From NCBI GenBank assembly GCA_007922225.1, contig ML679968.1:9049022-9113021 (forward strand): a stretch of 64,000 nucleotides of DNA, given 5' to 3'. Made by a program: the position numbers and the translations under genes. This document shows, in pieces, positions 1 to 11,608 of the stretch. Each line of letters begins with the position of its first letter. The first letter of the stretch is position 1. The notes below the pieces were generated by a model. The model was given only the letters and a program-made list of their open reading frames with translations, was not told the origin of the DNA and made no database searches. This DNA comes from Emydura subglobosa (Eukaryota > Chordata > Testudines > Chelidae).

Positions 1-470
1 GGATGGTATGATGGGATAGCCTAATTTGGCAATTAACTGATCTTTGACTACTAGTGGTAAATATGACCAATGGCCTGTGATGGGATGTTAGATGGGGTGG
101 GAACTGAGATACTATAGATCATTCTTTCTGGATGTCTGGCTGGTGAGTCTTGACCATGTGCTCAGGGTTTAGCTGATCACCATGGTTGGGGTCGAGAAGG
201 AATTTTCCCCCAGGGCAGACTGGCAGAGGCCTTCGGGGTTTTTCACCTTCCTCTGCAGCATGGGGCACGGGTCACTTGCTGGTGGATTCTCAGTATCTTG
301 AAGTCTTTAAACCATGATTTGAGCACATCAATAATTCACTCATAGGTTAGGAGTCTATTACAGGAGTGGGTGGGTGAGGTTCTGTGGCCTGCGTTGTGCA
401 GGAGGTCAGATTAGATGATCAGAATGGTCCCTTTGGCTTTAAAGTCTATGAGAGTATGAGTCTAAGTAGC
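1..470 (+). mobile_element. CR1-family LINE, 3' UTR fragment (truncated by window edge)
   Basis: This is the 3' end of a CR1-like LINE. It matches, over nearly its whole length, the 3' part of the copy at 20095-20555: both share 'aattaactgatctttgac', the 'tcgagaaggaattttccccc' block, and the 'gaggttctgtggcctgc' block. It closes with the CR1-type ending 'agattagatgatcagaatgg' and short repeats of 'tatgagagtatgag'. The coding part lies left of the window; only the end of ORF2 (last codons before the TGA around position 39) is inside. The long UTR, roughly 430 nt after the stop, distinguishes this subfamily from the short-tailed CR1 at 1240-1627. Family assignment comes from recalled CR1 structure. 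Confidence 0.85.
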
Positions 471-1048
471 TTAAGCCTTTAAATTGGTTATAACCCATTA
501 GAAATGCATATCACATTCCAGGTATATTGTTTTCCCTTCTTGAAATATACCCACTGCTATTGTTAAAAAGAAGAGTCTTACTATTTATTTTGTGGGAACT
601 AAAAGCACATTGTGTTTTTCAATGGCATGTCAAGGCACCTGCAAATAGGGAAGGACATAACTAACAAAAAAATATGTCACATAGTACAATGAACAGAAAG
701 CAAGAAAGAAAGAACTTTAGCACTAAAAATACTTTATGAAATGGGCATTTAATAAAGGACAGGTAAGTGGAAAATGTGAATTTATACAAATTAATCTGTG
801 CAGATAATAGGGACATAAAATATAAATTAACAAATGGACTGTACAATGGTCACTCTTAAATGGTTTTCAATTGCCTTTGTAACTAAATACTGTTTGGGAT
901 TATTTCCTGTTATGCTGTAGTAAAGTTATCCAGTTACTCAAGGCAAAATTGTAAAGTTCTCAAGGGCAACCACTGTACTGCAGATAATTCATGAAAAAGT
1001 GGGGAGCTACTCTAAAAGTAAAGAAAACGAAATAGAGTACTGATCTTC
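471..1048. other. AT-rich stretch with no recognised feature
   Basis: I see no open reading frame with recognisable content, no palindrome and no repeat match here. The 61-residue minus-strand frame at 661-846 is low-complexity and hydrophobic because the DNA is AT-rich; I do not call it a gene. Confidence 0.5.
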
Positions 1049-1068
1049 AAAAAAAAAAAAAAAAAAAA
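1049..1068 (+). repeat. Poly(A) tract (A20)
   Basis: Twenty consecutive A residues. No LINE or SINE body is recognisable immediately upstream, so I leave it as a simple repeat and do not call it a retroposon tail. Confidence 0.9.
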
Positions 1069-1239
1069 GAGTAATGATCCTGGCAATTACCATTCCATAA
1101 ATCTAACTTTTTTGTCCTAGTAAAAAAGTGTATAACATATTAAGAGAAAAAAATACACTCACCATTGAAGACCAGGCAATACTGCTTAGATCTGCTCACA
1201 GAGGGGACTGTCTCCATGTGGATCAGCAGAGAACAGTAA

Positions 1240-1627
1240 TAGGACTGATGATTAGTCTGCAGAAGAGAAGAATGAGGGGAGATTTGATAGCAGCCTTTAA
1301 CTACCTGAAAGGGGGTTCTAGGAAGGATGGAGCTAGGCTGTTGTCAGTGGTGGCAGATGACAGAACAAGGAGCAACGGTCTCAAATTGCAGTGAGGGAGA
1401 TCTAGGTTGGACATTAGGAAAAAGTTTTTCACTAGGAGGGTGGTGAAGCACTGGAATGGGTTACCTAGAGAGGTGGTGGAATCTCCATCTTTAGAGGTTT
1501 TTAAGATGTGGCTTGACAAAACCCCCGCTGGGATTATTTAGCTGAGGTTAGTCCTGCTTTGAGCAGGGGGTTGGACTAGATGATCTCTTGAGGTCCCTTC
1601 CAACTCTATGATTCTATGATTCTATAA
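1240..1627 (+). mobile_element. CR1 LINE 3' end, ORF2 C-terminus plus 3' UTR
   Basis: 5'-truncated CR1 copy. The frame 1128-1394 contains, from about residue 43, the typical CR1 ORF2 C-terminal text ('QKRRMRGDLIAAFNYL'). After one in-frame TGA (1392-1394) the same frame goes on through '[16 protein letters not shown]' and '[15 protein letters not shown]' to a TAG ending at 1541. The copy is therefore a pseudogene with a single stop in this stretch. The 3' UTR is short and holds 'gaggtcccttccaactctat', then 'gattctatgattctata', the 8-bp-type repeat tail typical of CR1. Homology upstream of about 1240 is unclear, so the 5' boundary is approximate. Confidence 0.93.
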
Positions 1628-2234
1628 TCAAGCATGGGCATGACTACATTACAATCTGAGGTTTGATTGCAGCATAAGTAGACATTTTGTGCTAACTTTA
1701 CTTGTGCTAGCATAGCTAAAAGTAGCAGCATAGATGTGGTGACATAGGCATCAGCACAAGCTAAGAACATTAGTATATAGCTGGGGTCTCCTGACTGAAG
1801 AGTACAATACCCCATGTGGAAAGAGGAAAAACAGGGTTCAAGAGAGAGAAAGTGGGGAAACTCCCACTCACTAAAAAATAGTTCAATGGCCCTTTTCCAA
1901 TGAACAGCTGCATTCTGCACCAGAAAGGATTCCAGGTACAGCAGCTCAAAGAGAAAGCTGTTTCCGAGCTCCAGGAGCCAGACCATTCTCAAACAAACTA
2001 TGGTCCAAGAATTATTTACTGAAGTTGTTCAGTGAATACAATTCAATAAGAAAAACTGATAAAATGGCAAATGGTGAAGGCTCATTTATGAATGCAGGTG
2101 AAATTACTAAAATAAGGTAATTGAATTAACCAGTCAGCCCTAATAAAAACTATCAGAATAGATAATGGTTCAGCCCAATGTCTTTATCTGTATTCTAAAT
2201 TCCAGTCCTGTTCTTTCTTATATATCCTTACCTC
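1628..2234. other. No confident feature; possible degraded repeat at the start
   Basis: Positions 1629-1795 carry words such as 'gctagcatagctaaaagtag' that resemble a degraded interspersed repeat, but I cannot name it. The rest holds nothing recognisable. The 128-residue minus-strand frame at 1606-1992 overlaps the CR1 tail and has no recognisable domain. Confidence 0.35.
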
Positions 2235-2680
2235 AGGTACTCAATGACTGGAAAATAATACCATTATTCTATAAAAAGATCAATAGCAGCCAGTTATAGA
2301 TTCACATCCTTCAGGGCATGATATTAGAAACAATTTGTTGGATGTAGGGAGAGAACATCTCAGAAAGCATGATTTGATTAGAAACAGCCAACAAGGATTT
2401 ATGAGAAGGAGGTTTTTTTTCTTCAACGTGCTGGGGATCTTCCAAGAGATTACTGCTACAGCAGACAAAGGAAATACAATTAATGTTTAAAATTTAGATT
2501 TTCAAACAGCATTTGATAAGTCTTTACACAGAAGATTATTGTCAAATTCAATTGGCTGAATAGATAGCCTTATAGATAGGAAACTGACTGGAAAACAAAG
2601 TTAAAGCAATAGGAAAGAAAGCGCAACTCCTCACCCGGAAAGAGAACTGTGCCTGAGTCCAAGATGTAATCAGTGGAACA
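2235..2680 (+). mobile_element. Degraded LINE reverse-transcriptase fragment (CR1-like)
   Basis: Old, frame-broken piece of a non-LTR reverse transcriptase on the + strand. Conceptual reading gives 'DWKIIPLFYKK' near 2245, then 'LIRNSQQGFM' near 2375, then 'ADKGNTINV' and 'LDFQTAFDKSLHRRLLS' around 2465-2550. These match in order the RT segments upstream of the catalytic palm in CR1-clade LINEs (the P-DWK, S-QHGF and LDF-KAFD blocks). Stops and frameshifts are frequent. After about 2600 similarity fades, and the right boundary is approximate. A related subfamily appears on the minus strand at 46010-46520. Confidence 0.75.
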
Positions 2681-3098
2681 CTTTATCTAAAGCACCCATC
2701 AGGTTTGATAACATATTTAATTTAACATGAGGATAATAAAAAGACACATCCTGAAAAACAAATGGGACATCAAAAAAACAATAAAAGTTAGAGTTATGAT
2801 GGAAAATTAGGTACTTGGAGGGAATCCCCATCAGACAACTGTGTTAGAGATCCCCAAACAAGAAGGTGGTGAATGCATTGCACCGGGCAGTAGCTCAAAC
2901 CTGATTGTTTTTCTTAAATGAAAGCTGATGCTGGAAAGCTAGAAAAAACGTGGGAGTAAAAATGGCAATGTGCATTTAAAGAACGTAACACTGAACATTA
3001 TGCTGTTGATTACTGCATAAGAGATGAGCTGGTCTGCATCTGTTCAAATAGATCACTTGAAAAATTATGATTCTTGCCAGAAAGTTAAATAAGATTGA
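2681..3098. other. No recognised feature
   Basis: Possibly more of the degraded LINE to the left, but nothing that I can align by eye. No frame has recognisable content. Confidence 0.3.
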
Positions 3099-3240
3099 GG
3101 GCCAGATGCTCAACTGCACAACCTCTCATTTACACCATTTTGGCAGTGTATATGGGCTTTAAAGTGGCATAAATGTACAGAGTGCATTTACACTGCCAAA
3201 ACTGTGCAAAGGAGCCTTGTAGTAACTGAGCATCTAGTCC
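3099..3240. repeat. Palindromic (foldback) interspersed element
   Basis: The left arm starts 'gggccagatgctcaactgca' and includes 'ttttggcagtgta'. The right arm, read on the opposite strand, starts 'ggactagatgctcagttact' and includes 'ttttggcagtgtaaa'. The arms are about 55-60 bp around a short centre. The outer 'ggccagat' word recurs in other palindromes here (11497, 18330, 60838), suggesting one MITE-like group. Confidence 0.75.
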
Positions 3241-4728
3241 AAAATCTTCTATTTTTAAAACAGAAACCATACAAAGAATCCATTTATTGAAATGTAGCCA
3301 CTCCTAGGGTAAGACATAACAACAGTTCAGTATAACATTCCTATCTGTTTAGGACAGGAAGTGAAGAAGAATATATCCAGTAAAAACTGTATGGGGGATT
3401 TCAGTAGAGAGCATGTAATTACCCAAGCTGAAATCTAGTGAGAACACTAAGCCTGTGAAATGATATATTATGCAATCATCACCATTTTCATAACTGTATA
3501 TTTATATGCTATTTATGTTATGATACTGCTCATAATGTGCTAGGCATTCTGGGGGGGGGGGGAAAACCCACACAAAAACAAACAACAAAACCACACAAGA
3601 AGGAAGAGTTGCTTCAAGAAAAAGCTAATATCTGTACATCCACAACAGATAGTGTAATATACTTAACACTAGCCTCTACTGAATACAAGCCATTATTACC
3701 ATCTCCCTGCTGTAGCTTAACATATCTGTTTAATCTACTGTAGATAAAAAATAAATAAATATAGGGATGAAATAAAACAACTCAATAATTTTAATTAAGC
3801 ATTACAAAGAGGAAGTGGAAGTGTTTTTCAGAAGGTGAACCCAGATTTTTTAAGATGAGTTTTTTAGTAACAGTGTAAAGAATAATAACCCAACTACTAA
3901 AAGAGGTTAAGTACTTGCATAGTGTTTCCATCTCTTCATTTTTTGAAAGAAGCCTAATAATAATAATTACATTTTATAATAGAATTTAGCAGCTGCCTAA
4001 CTGTTTTGATTTCTTAGGATTAGCAGTTGGGGTGCCATAATTATAATTCCTTCTGATTGCGAACTTCACAGCACTTACTCAGTCGCTTAGTTCTCATTTA
4101 GTGTTTCAGATGCTGCATCCTTTTCAGACTGATTTGGAGGTAATGAAGTAATCTATATTTAGATATTTTTCAGGTGATTTTTATTATTATTTTTAGTGAG
4201 TATACATTTCCCAGGTACTAAATGAATAATGCTGCTAGCGGGAAAGGAGTATAGGGAACATTTTTAAACCAGAATTTGAGATATGAATTATTTTTAATCA
4301 GATTTATCTCATATCCTTGCTTCCTTTTTTCATAGTAGTACACAGATTACTGAAAAGGAGCTCAACTTCACAGATTCAATTCAGATGGAGAGCATATGTT
4401 CCAAACTTGGGCACCAATGGCTGCATTTGGGATATCAGATGGCAATTTGATGCCTAAAATTGACTGTTTGGGAGCTGATTTGCACACCAAACTTCAATAC
4501 TAATACTTGTCAGTTGAGCCCACTGTATTATTTTATTTGATTATATAGCATCAATCTGTCTGTCTAGGCCTTAGAGTGAATATGAAGGAAAGTATGTTTT
4601 GTGGCCGTTGCTATAGCTTCCAACCTTTTGCTAGGGGCTGTTATTTCCATACCCCCAGCTGAAGAGATGGAGGCCAGCTCTGCTCTTCCTCCTTAACCAA
4701 CAACACATTGTTTACCATCACTTGGGCA
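3241..4728. other. AT-rich stretch, mostly featureless
   Basis: Contains a run of twelve G at 3551-3562. Otherwise I see no gene, palindrome or recognisable repeat. The ORFs at 3537-3743 and 4708-4986 are short and have no recognisable content. Confidence 0.4.
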
Positions 4729-4767
4729 CCATGGAAGTCAGTGGCAAACTCCCATTTACTTCCATGG
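4729..4767. repeat. Short hairpin repeat
   Basis: Arms 'ccatggaagtcagtgg' and 'ccatttacttccatgg' pair with two mismatches around a 7-base loop. The 'gaagtcagtgg' core is the same kind of word seen at the centres of the other palindromes in this window, so this may be a remnant core of one. Confidence 0.6.
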
Positions 4768-5631
4768 GGCCAGTATTTCACTCGTAAGATCTTACACAAA
4801 ATATATATTTTCACCTTTTTATTTCAGCATACTGACATACCAACTTGTTGTTTGTTTGTTTGTTTTGATGCTGTCAAAATGCATGAACCAAGCACAGCTA
4901 GGATGCATGAGTACTTGATTAGGAGAATTCCAGTGGAAATTATGGTGATTCAATATGTTTCCCTCTTCTACCGAAGTCAGTACTGAACTAATGTGCCAGT
5001 ATGTTGTGAGACTCTGTATTGGACATGCCAACTCTGCAAGCTGCATGTGATCAGTACTGAGGAAATGAAACTTTTTGCAAGTATAAGAGTGTTAAATCCA
5101 GTGTTATGACTAGATTTCTTTTTGGATAATTATATTCTCTCTACCTGAATTCCCCTGCAGTTTCTACTAGATCCATTTTTCTTTTTCAGTTAGTGTACTC
5201 AAGTGTCAGGTAGTGTTACTGTGAGCTGTGAAAATCTTAGTGCGTTTGAACCGAGGGTTGACTGCAGTTTTATAAATGATTGTATAAAAATGTTAGTCAC
5301 CTAGACCCTTGTCCAAGAATCCTATTCATTTCTGTGGGGCTCCCAGCAAGCATAAAGGTCTGTCTGAACAGAGCAGAATATAGGACTAGGGCCTCAATTC
5401 TTTTAAAATAAACCATATCTCTGAATCTGAGGAAAATGCATCTCATACAGTTAAGGGAGCACACACAGCTCTGTGCACTGACCTAAATGGTCATACATTA
5501 GCCTAATGATAGCTCAGTTCTAGGAAAGCTCTTCTAGGATCACTGGGCAAAGAGTCATGCCCTGTGTACTGTGACACTAGGAAGGGTCTAATCCTAAGGG
5601 GCTGCACTAATGAACATCTTATTTTCAGTGA

Positions 5632-5757
5632 GGGTGAAATTCACCCCATTCAAAGGGCCAGCACAAGGCCTAAGTACCACAAAAGCCCCAGCTGAATCTG
5701 CAAATTAGTCTTAAATGGTACATAGATGATTATAGGCCTTGAGATGAATTTCACCCT
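5632..5757. repeat. Palindromic (foldback) interspersed element
   Basis: Left arm 'gggtgaaattcaccccattc'; right arm, on the opposite strand, 'agggtgaaattcatctcaag'. An inner pair also matches ('acaaggcctaagtacc' against 'aaggcctataatcatc'). It has the same architecture as the other palindromes but different outer words. Confidence 0.65.
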
Positions 5758-5963
5758 GATTAAACAGAAATGGTAATAGAGCAAAGGAGTTCAGACAGCG
5801 ATACTGATTTACAGAGGAAAGAAAACGATGGCTCTCTTAAAGTGATAATAGTCTTCTTACTCACGCTTTCCTTTGCCATATTAGAATTTTAATTGGACTT
5901 GCTCAGCGCAGGGCTTTGATTTTTAGTAATATCCTTCCACCATGAAAAACTCACAGAAAAACT

Positions 5964-6054
5964 CTTGCATCTGATGAAGTGGGTTTCTGCCCCTGAAAGC
6001 TTATGCCCAAATAAATTTGTTAGTCTTTAAGGTGCCACAGAACTCTTGTGGTTT
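5964..6054 (+). mobile_element. Turtle-type high-copy repeat, 3' end
   Basis: Reads 'gaagtgggtttctgccc', 'gaaagcttatgcccaaataa', 'ttgttagtctttaaggtgcc', then 'acagaactcttgtgg'. This is the same terminal block found in reverse orientation at 12793-12880 and 62885-62970. I recognise it as a very abundant repeat end in turtle genomes, but I cannot assign its class with certainty. Only the terminal 90 bases are present. Confidence 0.8.
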
Positions 6055-6582
6055 CACGGAAGTGTATAATTGTAACAGGTGGATTGGTGTTGAAGAGTTC
6101 CCACAGGGAACAACTACTCAATCCCTCATCTAATTTCTCAAATTACAAGGTTTCCTAGCAGGCTGCACATTTTGTGCATATGAGTTTTTTGTTGATGTTG
6201 TTTCTGGGCTACTCATTAATCTATTTGAGAGATTCCCTCTTCGGGCTCCCTCCCCCAGAACTCAGATATCACACACATAGGGATTAGCAGTAACATCACT
6301 ATTTCCCAGTATTTTAATTAGAAATTAAAATGAAATTATACTCCAATACTAAATTTGAAATTTATTTTTCGAAGCAGAGACAATTAGATAAATCATCCCT
6401 CTGTTGCATCCCCTGTCTACTGACTCTCTCTTTCAACAATGCTTTTCAGGTTCACAGCACCTGTATAATCAGTGCTGCTATTAAAATGCATCTAAAACTT
6501 TGTATCATCTAGATATACAAGGTCAAGTCACCCTTTCCTAATTTATCACAGAAATTATATTGGATAGTTGGACAGGTGATAA

Positions 6583-7150
6583 GTGTCACAGCTGGGTCGT
6601 GGGCAGCCAGACCTCATGGTCAGAGCCAGCATCCACAGTCACAAGACAGGAGTCAAGAGTCAGCGGGGTCAGGATGCCAGGTGGTCAGAAGCAAGAGACA
6701 AATTGGAAATCAGAACCATGAGTCAGGAACCAGACTGTCAGAAGCAGGAGACGAACTACAGATCACAACCATTGGTCAGGAGTCAGAATTAGACCAGGTC
6801 AGGATACCAGGGAGTCAGAAGCAGAAAAAAAATGAGAAGTCCCCAACCACAAGTCAGACTCCAGGAGTCAAGCCAGGTGGGGATGCCAGAAAGTGAAGCT
6901 GGGGGAGCAAGAAACACACAGTCCAGAACAGGGAGTAGCCCAGTTATTCGGACAGCTTTCTGTTCCTGCTTCTGCCTTAAATTGGGCCAATGGGCCAGAT
7001 GGCTGCTCTGGTGCTCCACCAATAGGATCTCAGGAGCAGACCCTGAAACCAGGCCTGGGATTCATAGGACCTAGGTAGGCAGTTGTCAGCAGGCTGCCAG
7101 GTGGAGGGTTAGAGCATAGCTGCACCTGTGGACCTGGGTTCAAGCCCTGT
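6583..7150 (+). repeat. LTR-like interspersed repeat with internal tandem units
   Basis: Starts 'tgtcacagctgggtcgtggg'. From 6665 to about 6895 it has three to four imperfect units of about 60-75 bp, each built on 'ggtcaggatgccagg', 'gtcagaagcaggagac' and 'atcagaaccatgagtcagga'. It then passes into a less repetitive part holding 'agagcatagctgcacctgtg'. This resembles a solo LTR with a minisatellite-like U3. A convincing target-site duplication was not found, so both ends are approximate. The overlapping ORFs (6576-6896, 6583-6792, 6832-7074, 6893-7078) arise because tandem units keep frames open; none looks like a known protein. Confidence 0.55.
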
Positions 7151-8102
7151 GGGTCATGAGCATGAATGAATTATAAAAGATAATAGTCTGTGGATAATTC
7201 TGATGACTGCTTCTCTTGGATTGCCAATCTAGTAATGATCCTTTTTAAATTATACATTGATTATCCATAATTCCTGTCCAAAAAAGGTGAACTGGATGAT
7301 CTTTAACATAGTCCCATATTATATTCTGTGATTAAACATGTCCCAAGCAAGGTAAACAAAGACAATGGGGAAGGATTTCTTACTATGCTATCTTCAGTCT
7401 AGGAGACTATGGTGCTCTCAGTTTGCTTTAACATTATCTCTTTTCACTTTGTAGGTAGGTGTTTTTGCTTAATTGGCTGTGAGATTTGGTTTCAGGGAGG
7501 ATGCACAACAAGATTATACACTTGTTTTGGGGTTTTTTTGGTAAATGTAGAGGAGGAAACAGTTTGCTCAGTGGAGGAGATGGGTAGGACAGGCTTAATT
7601 TTATGTTTGTGCAGCAAAGGAACATTCATTATAGAGAGTGCCATGCTAATATGCTTAAGAAGAGAAATAAAGTAAAAGTGATACATTTCTAAGACTTAAA
7701 ATCACAAAATTTTAGAGAGTTTTTAAATTGGTGTCTGATTCATGCGTATAAATTATGCATTCATGGGCACGAAAAGTGTTTCATTTTCATTTGTGTACAA
7801 CTGGTTTTACATACAGTTACCAATCCATGTCTGAATTTATATGACTTGCCAATATAATTACTTGTTTGCACCTGTTCACATCAGGCCAAATTCTGGTCTG
7901 TTTACTCACTGTGAGTAGTATCTCAGTCTTCAAAATGAAATCAATAGGACTACTGGCCAATTAAGGCACTAATAAAGGGGAAAAGAGTTTCCTAGTCTGG
8001 ACCAATAATTTGCATGTAGAATTTAGGCATCCTATTTTTAAAAAATTGGCCCATTGAGTCTCTCTGGAATGACTATGAGATTAATTTAGAGCTATATGTA
8101 CC
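7151..8102. other. No confident feature apart from one possible palindrome arm
   Basis: At 7884-7960 'ggccaaattctggtctg' and 'caataggactactggcc' look like one arm and centre of a palindromic element, but the partner arm is not clear. The remainder is unremarkable. The frames at 7409-7675 have no recognisable content. Confidence 0.35.
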
Positions 8103-8217
8103 ACTCATACTCATATTGAATAGTACCTTTATTCACAAATAGCTGCATTCATATGAATGGAACGATTTGTAGAGTAAGATATTAATGAGCATGTATAAGG
8201 GTATCAGAATTTGGCCC
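8103..8217. repeat. Palindromic (foldback) interspersed element
   Basis: Left arm 'actcatactcatattgaata'; right arm on the opposite strand 'gggccaaattctgataccct' followed by 'tatacatgctcattaatatc'. The centre is 'cattcatatgaatg', itself a perfect 14-bp palindrome. The right end 'gtatcagaatttggccc' is nearly the same as the right end of the element at 11497-11608, so the two belong to one family. Confidence 0.7.
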
Positions 8218-9639
8218 ATCACGTTTTATGATTTTTCACTTACAGTAAATGTAGGTTCTGATTCAGTAAAATAGAGAAGCAGATGCCTAATTTTCAGCAT
8301 GTGAGTAGTTCCACTAATTTGTGTGAAGTTTTGTAAAGTTAGGCATATACTTCAGTGTATTACTGAATTGGGTTTCCAGGCTGTGTTTTAGTAATAGAAA
8401 GGTGCACTGTGCAGGTACAAATAGGATGGACAAAAAATAAATCACTAGGAATAAAATTAACTGTGCTCTTTTGTCCATATTGAACTTGTCATCTTTACCA
8501 TGATTGGCATTGTCTGGCTGCACCTCAGATGCATGATAATGGCCAGATTTTCAGAAGTGTTGAAGTGTTTTATATTTTTTTAATATATGAATAATATGTA
8601 TTTATCATCTAATATAAAGAAAAAAAGACATGACTGAATTAATGTTGAATATTATTTAAAAATGTGTAGCAACATGTAGGCAACCATCTGTAGCTAGCAC
8701 CTGTCCTATTACTAATGCTGTGAAACTTGTGCTAGACACCACAGTTGTGCTGGTTACAAATGTTCCTGGAAAGTGCGGGATAACGGAATTTGCCTTGTGC
8801 GTTTTTTGTATACCGTGATCTGTAAAGTTTTTGTTGGATTATTGTTGATGTTGGATTAAAACCATTTAGTGGAGAATAAATTACAGGATCACAAGATATG
8901 CATCAAGTGATGCCACTTGATATCAAAGAAAATATATTTCCCCCTAAAATTCTTTCAATAAATCAAAAGAAACAACAATAAAAATCAGACAAAATGCCAA
9001 AAGAATGACTGATGACTTCTGTTACCGAGTGCGATTTTAAAATGATCTTTTGTAAAGCAATTGAATCTGTAGTCCCTCCTTGCTATGAGACTTCATTTGG
9101 TTGACAATTTAAATATGGGTCATTTCCTGCCATAGGGATAATACAGGAGGTACCTGTCCACTTGAATCATCATCTGAAAGATTTCAATTATCAGAGTAAA
9201 CTAAAAAAATTCATAAACCACATGTCTATTTAAGGAGAGATTGAATGGTTTTTTCCTGTACATGAAAGGATTCTGGGAAGATGAGGATCTCTGAATAGTT
9301 TTCAGATAATAATAGAAAGTAACAGGAGTATTAAAAAAGAATAATTTGTGTTTCATGGGTTTGTTTTTTAAAAATAGTGAGAAAAAAATCTCTCCAGCGT
9401 AATGCAAATTATCTTCTTGTATGGCAACTTCAAAATTTGATTAGATTTATTTTGGGTTTTATTAAACAAACAAAAACTACATTAATACAGTTTTAAACTT
9501 GAGATTTTAATCATACAAAAGTTGGGTAGTTCAACAGTGTTGGTTGCCAAAACAACATTAATTCTGCCACACTGATTTATATAGTATTTTTGCTTACTGT
9601 TTATGACAATACTTTCCATGTACAGAGGTCTTTGTAATT
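8218..9639. other. AT-rich stretch with no recognised feature
   Basis: No palindrome, repeat end or coding signal was recognised. The ORFs at 8314-8523 and 9201-9407 are compositional. Confidence 0.4.
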
Positions 9640-9795
9640 ATAAATTAATGTTAACAACACTCCTGTATAGAAGGCAAATGAGCAATACTAACACTGTAAC
9701 ACAGATGGGAAAAACAGAGGTGACATGCTTTGCCAAAGGCAACAAAAACTGAATCTCAAATTACCAGGGCCAGAAGTAGAGCACAGTTTCTTGTT
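9640..9795 (+). mobile_element. Degraded MIR-like SINE
   Basis: Words in MIR order are visible: 'acagatgggaaaaacagagg', 'tgacatgctttgcca', 'aggcaacaa', 'ccagggccagaagtagagca'. They correspond to the conserved 'cagatgaggaaactgaggc / gtgacttgcccaaggtcac / agagctggaa' part of MIR-type SINEs, with heavy divergence. Boundaries are approximate. Confidence 0.6.
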
Positions 9796-10219
9796 CAGTC
9801 CTGAGCTGAAATCAGTATGAGACAGATTTTGATACCTTATCTACATTAATTAACACCTTTCTCTATGAGTCAATTGCTGTCAGTGGAACTATGTATGGAG
9901 TAAGGTCCTATTTAGTGCGAATGAGGCTATCAGAATGTGGTCCTATATATGTAATGCAGATATATTAATATTACTGTGGGGAAAGTGGGACAATTGAATT
10001 CTCACATTTAATTAGCAATAATTAATGTTCTTGTGTTTATATTTAAATGAGGATTTATATACAAGTGGGCGCTTAGCCTTGGTAGGGGTAGGAATGTTCC
10101 TGAAGCTGGGGGAAGGGTCTGAGGCATTGTCATTGCGGGACAGGTTTTGACAACTTAAAAGTAAGATCTTGGGTTTATCTGTGTGTGTGCATGTGCTCTC
10201 ACACATGTGCATGTTTGAA

Positions 10220-10235
10220 AGAGAGAGAGAGAGAG
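10220..10235. repeat. (GA)n microsatellite
   Basis: Eight GA dinucleotides within 'gaaagagagagagagagaga'. A TG/CA-rich patch (10180-10212) precedes it. Confidence 0.9.
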
Positions 10236-10264
10236 ACAGAAAAAATGATAAACCAGGAGTGGAG

Positions 10265-10560
10265 TTGGGGAAAATTCCAGTAAACCAAACAATCTTGCAA
10301 ATTCAGATTGAATTGTTTTGTTTTTTTTAAAGAGAAAAAGTCAGAAAAAATCAAAACATTGTGTGTCGATATTTTCTAAACAAAACTTCAAACTTTAAGT
10401 TTCAAAATTTGAAATGCCTTTTCATTTAAAATTTTACTGCAGTTTTATTTTTTTGAAATGGTTAAAAAAACCCTCAGAAAACAAAATAAAACATTTAACT
10501 TAGGGTCAAATGAAACATTGTGTTTGACTTGAAAATTTTTTTTCCCCAATTGCTTTTGCT
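10265..10560. repeat. AT-rich interspersed repeat ('aaaacattt' type)
   Basis: Dense 'aaaattt', 'caaaacatt', 'tttgaaat' and 'gaaacattgtgtttgacttg' words in alternating orientation. Similar composition and words occur at 13600-13990 and 23095-23320 ('aaaacattt', 'aaaatgttt'), so I take the three as diverged copies of one AT-rich element. This rests on shared short words only. Confidence 0.5.
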
Positions 10561-11496
10561 TTATCCACCATCCTAAAAATTCAGTTATTTGCACTGTTCT
10601 GTCCAGGAGGGTTTCTTATGTTTAGAAGTAGGCCAGGAAGTGTTTTGCCATCTGGAGAAGGGCATCCATTTCTTTCAATGGAAAGTGAGTTAGGTGATTT
10701 TGCGTTTCATCAGTGAGGAAGGAAGGCCAGAAATGGGCAAAGGCAATATCAATAGAGTGCACATTCAAGCAAGTGCAGATTGCACATTCAGTCAGCTTGC
10801 TCTATTGGTCTCAGCCTACTGAGCAATGTGTCCATCAAGGTATGTAACATTTTAAAATCATTGGCTCAAAGAAATCATAGCAGGTGATTTAGTGAAGGTA
10901 GCTCAACTATTTACCACCATAACACAAACCCTAGGATCATTCTTTTTCTCATTTCATCTCTTTGTCTGCATATCTTTAGCTTCCCTTAGCAGTGACAGTT
11001 GTCCTAGCTCCCACATCCTTCAAATCCATCCCACCAACTATCCGTCTGCCTCAAGGTACACACGTACACATGACAACTCACCAAACGAATGGACAGAAAA
11101 TATTTTATTTGCATCAGGTTTTTCATTCATGTTGGAAGCATTTTTGAAGGTTGACATTTAATAAAAGATTTTCTTCTCTAGAAAGAGATTACTCAGCAAT
11201 GCTGCTGGCAAGTGATGGTATATTTTTACTGCAACTTTTCTTATGGTAACACATTGTAAGAAAAATATCCAAGGCCAAATTAGCTTAAATGGGAATCAGT
11301 TTCTGAACATGAACTGGGTAAAAATGACTAAGGATTTGGCTTCAGATAACTCAGAATATCAAAAATCTTGTAAAAAGGTATTACGCCAGAAACACCAGGT
11401 GAGTGAAATGTTCACAGCAAGCCTTCTAACTTGTACAAATCTCATCTGACTTTGGGTTTCATTACAAACTTGAAAATCAGACAATGTTTCCGGAGA
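10561..11496. other. No recognised feature
   Basis: Nothing that I can name. The 89-residue frame at 10892-11161 begins with a hydrophobic stretch that looks like a signal sequence, but this is common by chance in T-rich DNA, and it has no splice or homology support. Confidence 0.35.
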
Positions 11497-11608
11497 GCCA
11501 GATTCTGATCCCCCTTACTCATATTGATTATTAAGTGACTGAAATCAATGGGTCCACACGTGAAGTGAGGTACCACTCAGTGTGAGTAAGGGTATCAGAA
11601 TCTGGCCC
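11497..11608. repeat. Palindromic (foldback) interspersed element, clear example
   Basis: Left arm 'gccagattctgatccccctt' then 'actcatattga'. Right arm on the opposite strand 'gggccagattctgataccct' then 'tactcacactga'. The centre contains 'gaaatcaatgggtcca'. Arms are about 50 bp with few mismatches near the ends. It is the best preserved member of the family here, with a structure like a non-autonomous foldback or MITE element. Confidence 0.8.

Noticed and set aside
1049..1068. Poly(A) tail of a processed pseudogene
   Set aside because: No recognisable cDNA-like sequence or target duplication is present upstream.
1606..1992. 128-codon minus-strand frame
   Set aside because: Antisense to the CR1 tail at one end and without recognisable content elsewhere.
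6576..7078. Four overlapping frames as a Q/S-rich protein
   Set aside because: They result from tandem 60-75-bp units inside an LTR-like repeat.
7884..7960. Complete palindromic element
   Set aside because: Only one arm and a centre can be read; the second arm does not align convincingly.
10892..11161. Secreted protein with signal peptide
   Set aside because: Only the hydrophobic start suggests it; T-rich DNA gives such stretches by chance, and there is no other support.
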